This document shows positions 61,151 through 64,000 of a stretch of DNA of 64,000 nucleotides, one piece after another. The first letter of the stretch is position 1; each line of letters opens with the position of its first letter. Location of the stretch: assembly GCF_900101815.1 (NCBI RefSeq), contig NZ_FNAO01000007.1, positions 1-64,000 of the forward strand, written 5' to 3'. The DNA comes from Pricia antarctica (GTDB taxonomy: Bacteria; Bacteroidota; Bacteroidia; Flavobacteriales; Flavobacteriaceae). The notes under the pieces were generated by a model. It was not told where the DNA came from, searched no databases, and saw only the letters and a list, made by a program, of their open reading frames with translations. Position numbers and translations under genes: made by a program.

Positions 61151-61843
61151 TTAGCTAATGTTCAACGTAGACATTCCGCCATCGACACCGATAATCTGTC
61201 CGGTCATCCAAGTGCTGTTATCGCTGAGTAAAAATTGGGCAATATCGGCAATATCTTTCGCTTCACCAACCCGTTTCAAGGGATGTCTTTCCGCCATTTT
61301 CTCTTTCTTTTTATCATTGTTCAGCAAGCGTTCGGCAAGCGGCGTATCCACTAATGAGGGCGCGATCACATTAACCCTTAATTTCGGTGCATATTCTGCG
61401 GCCAATGACTTGGCAAAGCCTTCGATTGCGCCCTTGGCAGCAGCTACACTGGTATGGAAAGGCATCCCAACACCTACTGCGACGGTACTAAAAAGAACTA
61501 TACTGCCACCATCCGCCATTTTGGGCAAGATTCCCTTAAGGACTTTGACCATCCCAAAAAAATTGAGTTGCATGTCCTCTTCAAAGGTGTCCATGCTCAT
61601 CATTTTAAAGGGTTTCAGATTGATATTTCCGGGGCAATATACAAACCCATGCAGCTCGTCGGGTAGGGAAGAGGTGTCCAGTTCGTCGGAGGTAGCATCA
61701 AATTTGATGTATTCGACATCCAGACTTTCAAGGTCATCATTCGTGCGGGAAGCGATATAGACTTTATGATTTTCAAGTAACTGTTTCGCCAAGGAAAGTC
61801 CTATGCCGTGTGATCCGCCGATTAATAATATGTTCTTTTTCAT
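61151..61843 (-). CDS. Short-chain dehydrogenase/reductase (SDR)
   Basis: A 230-residue classical SDR. Seen: NILLIGGSHGIGLSLAKQLL (NAD(P) motif GGSHGIG), YCPGNINLKP in place of the usual NNAG, a catalytic Ser in VLFSTVAVGVGMPFHTSVAA with the active-site Tyr of YxxxK not evident (HTSVAAAKG; His replaces Tyr while Lys is kept), and QIIGVDGGMSTLN. The lack of Tyr is unusual and may mean altered or no catalysis. It lies 94 bp upstream of the photolyase gene on the same strand. Confidence 0.88.
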   Translation of the reverse strand: MKKNILLIGGSHGIGLSLAKQLLENHKVYIASRTNDDLESLDVEYIKFDATSDELDTSSLPDELHGFVYCPGNINLKPFKMMSMDTFEEDMQLNFFGMVKVLKGILPKMADGGSIVLFSTVAVGVGMPFHTSVAAAKGAIEGFAKSLAAEYAPKLRVNVIAPSLVDTPLAERLLNNDKKKEKMAERHPLKRVGEAKDIADIAQFLLSDNSTWMTGQIIGVDGGMSTLNIS

Positions 61844-61992
61844 GTATCAGTTTTATGAGTTTACAAAAGTTAGTGAGTGCTCGTTGGGCAGGTTCCCACG
61901 TTTATGAGTTAGGTGAGAAGGGTATTGCGTAGGTACAGGTTATTTAGGAGTTGATAATTTTCAATGTTAAAAACTGCAACTGCGAAGTTTTT

Positions 61993-62490
61993 TTATACCG
62001 AGGTAAAATGCAGCTCCTTTATGCTTCCTTCAATTGTACCAAAAAGCTCGATCAATTTTTGTTCCCGATGAGAGAAAATTTGCTGCAATTGCTTTTTAAC
62101 TAAGATGGGATGCGCCAATTGGCCTAATATACCCAAAGGGAGCTTATAATCAATGATATCTTCCATCTCCGTTCCTCCCTGGATTTCATGTAGAAAATGC
62201 TTATGGTGCCATAACGCATACGGTCCAAAACGCTGCTCGTCGACAAAATAGTCCCCCTCCTTAACATGTGTAATTTCCGTCACCCATTTGGTGGAGTACA
62301 CTGGAAAAGGGGATACATTATAGGCTATAATCTGACCGGCGAACATCGGCCTATCGCCTCCCGACAAAATGTTGAACCCCATGTGTTCGGGCGTAATGAT
62401 CTTTAAATTATTGGGGTCGGAAAGAAAATCCCATGCCTCCTGTTTTGAAACGGGTAAAGATTGTTTGGAGTGTAATTGATAGAGCTTCAC
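61993..62490 (-). CDS. SRPBCC family protein
   Basis: A 165-residue helix-grip protein of the type often annotated as ligand-binding SRPBCC or cell-division inhibitor-like. Seen: SLPVSKQEAWDFLSDPNNLK, PEHMGFNILSGGD, TEITHVKEGDYFVDEQRFGP, YALWHHKHFLHEIQGG. No signal or membrane segment. It commonly neighbours photolyase and SDR genes, as here. Specific ligand unknown. A TATATTTG box on the minus strand (62511-62504) close to the ATG could be its -7 element. Confidence 0.85.
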   Translation of the reverse strand: MKLYQLHSKQSLPVSKQEAWDFLSDPNNLKIITPEHMGFNILSGGDRPMFAGQIIAYNVSPFPVYSTKWVTEITHVKEGDYFVDEQRFGPYALWHHKHFLHEIQGGTEMEDIIDYKLPLGILGQLAHPILVKKQLQQIFSHREQKLIELFGTIEGSIKELHFTSV

Positions 62491-62718
62491 AATATTGTTT
62501 TTACAAATATAAATCCAATTTTGTTTAACGAAAAATTATAGTGGTTAAACAAATAATAAAGTCGGCTGGTGCCAATAGTAGGAAGGCCACATGAATCACG
62601 CTATCTAATCGGCAGATTACTCGGAACACCGTATGGAAGCGGAGTGAAATATGAATCGGATTTTACCCAAACGGGATTGATTTAAGATATCATTAACAGC
62701 TGTACTGGCTGTTTAGAG

Positions 62719-62726
62719 TAGCTTTG
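62719..62726 (+). promoter_or_regulatory. Candidate -7 element for the DUF2911 gene
   Basis: TAGCTTTG matches TAnnTTTG and stands 21 bases before the ATG at 62748. No good -33 TTG is found at the usual distance, so the call is tentative. Confidence 0.35.
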
Positions 62727-62747
62727 TCAAAACTTAAAAACGAACAG

Positions 62748-63593
62748 ATGAAAAAATTATTACTATTAACAGCTTTTATTTTAGCGTCCTTGTCTTTGCA
62801 AGCGCAAATAGAGACTCCGGCGCCCAGTCCCTTCTCAAAAGTGGAGCAGAAGGTGGGCTTGACCGACATAACCTTGGAATATTCCCGCCCTGCTATGCGC
62901 GGCCGTACAATTTTTGGAGATTTGGTGCCTTATGATAAATTATGGCGCACCGGGGCCAATGCCAACACTAAAATCACCTTTGGCGACGATGTGACCATCG
63001 ATGGCCAAGATGTAAAAGCGGGTACTTACTCCATATTCACCAAACCGGGAGAATCCAGCTGGGAAGTATTTGTGTACGCCCAAGACGAAGGTGGTTTGCC
63101 CAAGGAATGGGATGAGAGTAGGGTTGCGGCCAAGACCGTTTCGCAAGTGGTTTCTTTGCCTATGAAAATTGAATCTTTCACTATAGGTTTTGATGATCTG
63201 GAATCGGGTTCCGCTATTTTGGGAATGATGTGGGAAAATGTCTATGTACCGGTAAAAATCGAAGTGCCCACCGAAAAAATGGTCTCTGAAAGTATAGAAA
63301 AAACGATGGGGGGAAATCCTAAAGCTGAAGATTATTACACCGCTGCCGTATATTACCTAGACTCGGATAAGGATATCAAAAAGGCCCAGGAGTGGATGGG
63401 CAAAGCTATGGAAATGACCGATGATCCGGCATATTGGCAATTACGTCAGCAGTCATTGATCCAAGCCAAGGCAGGTGATACAAAGGCCGCCATCAAAACC
63501 GCTAAAAACTCCCTTGCCAAAGCCAAGGAGGCCGGTAACGATGACTACGTTAAACTAAATACGGATTCATTGAAAGAATGGGGCGCAGAGTAA
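62748..63593 (+). CDS. DUF2911 domain exported protein
   Basis: A 281-residue protein with a Sec signal (MKKLLLLTAFILASLSLQAQ). The ATG at 62748 is chosen over an upstream TTG because it begins the signal. Seen: SKVEQKVGLTDITLEYSRPA, MRGRTIFGDLVPYDKLWRTG, NANTKITFGDDVTIDGQDVK, AGTYSIFTKPG, which define DUF2911, then a C-terminal TPR-like helical region (AQEWMGKAMEMTDDPAYW, AIKTAKNSLAKAKEAGNDDY). Widespread in Bacteroidota; function unknown. Confidence 0.92.
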   Translation: MKKLLLLTAFILASLSLQAQIETPAPSPFSKVEQKVGLTDITLEYSRPAMRGRTIFGDLVPYDKLWRTGANANTKITFGDDVTIDGQDVKAGTYSIFTKPGESSWEVFVYAQDEGGLPKEWDESRVAAKTVSQVVSLPMKIESFTIGFDDLESGSAILGMMWENVYVPVKIEVPTEKMVSESIEKTMGGNPKAEDYYTAAVYYLDSDKDIKKAQEWMGKAMEMTDDPAYWQLRQQSLIQAKAGDTKAAIKTAKNSLAKAKEAGNDDYVKLNTDSLKEWGAE

Positions 63594-63634
63594 AAGGCAT
63601 CCTTTTTTAAAAAACAAGTTAAGACGAGTTCATT

Positions 63635-63666
63635 ATAAACCCTGGTTTTTACAAGCCAGGGTTTAT
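63635..63666. terminator. Bidirectional terminator between convergent genes
   Basis: An 11-bp perfect stem ATAAACCCTGG/CCAGGGTTTAT with a 10-base loop, with T-rich flanks on both sides. It lies between the DUF2911 gene and the convergent gene at the right edge, whose stop codon falls within the stem. Confidence 0.8.
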
Positions 63667-64000
63667 TGTTTTAGTGACCAAGTGGCTATTTCAAGAACAT
63701 CCATTGGAACTAAATTTTCTGATTCAAGGACTTCTATTTCTTTGGTGTTGTTTTCATAGAGGGCAATTGCCAGTTTGCTTTTCGAATTAGTATCACCCGA
63801 AGTTTCTTTCAGTTTTGAAATATAGCCGGACAGCTTCCGATCTTCCCCCGATTTTTTCATCGCCAATAAACCGTATAGATGGTTTAAAGAATTTGAGTTC
63901 AGGTGATTTTGAGAGTATTCAACAATTCCATTAAGAAGCTCTTTACTTTTTTCGGTTTCCCCGGTTTCTTTTAGCGCTAAAGCCAATAGATAATCCTGTG
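63663..64000 (-). CDS. TPR-like protein, C-terminal part (runs off right edge)
   Basis: The frame is open to the window end, so only the last 112 or so residues are visible. Seen: LALALKETGETEKSKELLNG, SQNHLNSNSLNHLYGLLAMK and a helical end DVLEIATWSLKQ, in keeping with tetratricopeptide-like alpha-helical hairpins. The family cannot be named from this part. It is convergent with the DUF2911 gene and shares its terminator. Confidence 0.6.
   Translation of the reverse strand, partial: QDYLLALALKETGETEKSKELLNGIVEYSQNHLNSNSLNHLYGLLAMKKSGEDRKLSGYISKLKETSGDTNSKSKLAIALYENNTKEIEVLESENLVPMDVLEIATWSLKQ

Noticed and set aside
61158-61760. A 200-codon open frame on the plus strand
   Set aside because: Antisense shadow of the SDR gene, with low-complexity Ser/Leu composition.
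1-64000. CRISPR array, rRNA operon or complete insertion sequence
   Set aside because: I saw no regularly spaced repeats with unique spacers, no rRNA segments and no transposase gene; only short tandem repeats and element relics were found.

Overview
The window reads as the chromosome of a marine member of the Flavobacteriaceae. The evidence is: many S1-type sulfatases with Bacteroidota-style lipoprotein signals; a hybrid two-component system (HTCS); TTG-N19/20-TAnnTTTG promoters; few Shine-Dalgarno sequences; and family-typical core genes (DUF4290, DUF493, DUF2911, MurA, RecQ). It divides sharply in two at a tRNA-Met gene near 48.2 kb. LEFT PART (1-48 kb), accessory: a sulfated-polysaccharide utilization locus centred on galactose. 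I count ten intact-looking formylglycine (Cys-type) sulfatases and six sulfatase pseudogenes or relics. Two GH110-type alpha-1,3-galactosidases, a GH29 alpha-fucosidase-like enzyme and a GH43-like beta-propeller glycosidase lie among them. At the left end are 2-dehydro-3-deoxygalactonokinase and the start of its aldolase, next to two mandelate-racemase/enolase-superfamily dehydratases, a PQQ/cytochrome c sugar dehydrogenase lipoprotein and a YhcH-like protein. A GMC oxidoreductase with a gluconate-dehydrogenase-subunit-3-like partner sits further right. Both dehydratases and the GMC partner start with twin-arginine-like signals. The PQQ enzyme is a predicted lipoprotein and the YhcH-like protein has a Sec signal. 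My reading is that sulfatases and glycosidases release galactose-type sugars outside the cytoplasm, which are then oxidised and dehydrated there before the keto-deoxy acid is imported, phosphorylated and cleaved. The galactokinase in the locus is truncated, which fits a non-Leloir route. REGULATION: a 1375-residue HTCS (30.2-34.3 kb) is transcribed away from a sulfatase gene, with a 34-bp tandem direct repeat between them. A membrane-anchored one-component regulator (9.6-10.9 kb) is the only plus-strand gene in the first 34 kb. DECAY: the left part is full of broken genes: frameshifted, nonsense-bearing and truncated sulfatases, a truncated ECF sigma factor spliced onto a sulfatase C-terminus, alcohol dehydrogenase and DUF5107-type remnants, and unidentified fragments. 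No SusC/SusD pair is present in the window. BOUNDARY (46.5-48.3 kb): a PRTRC-type ThiF gene and a degenerate plasmid/phage-type gene lie beside the 3' end of tRNA-Met, as at the edge of an integrated element. RIGHT PART (48.3-64 kb), core genome: START-like protein, class IV aminotransferase, YqgE, HU, fmt, recQ, NadR-like ATPase, DUF493, DUF4290, murA (Asp in place of the fosfomycin-sensitive Cys), a lipoprotein, photolyase, SDR, SRPBCC protein and DUF2911 protein. Genes run off both window edges.
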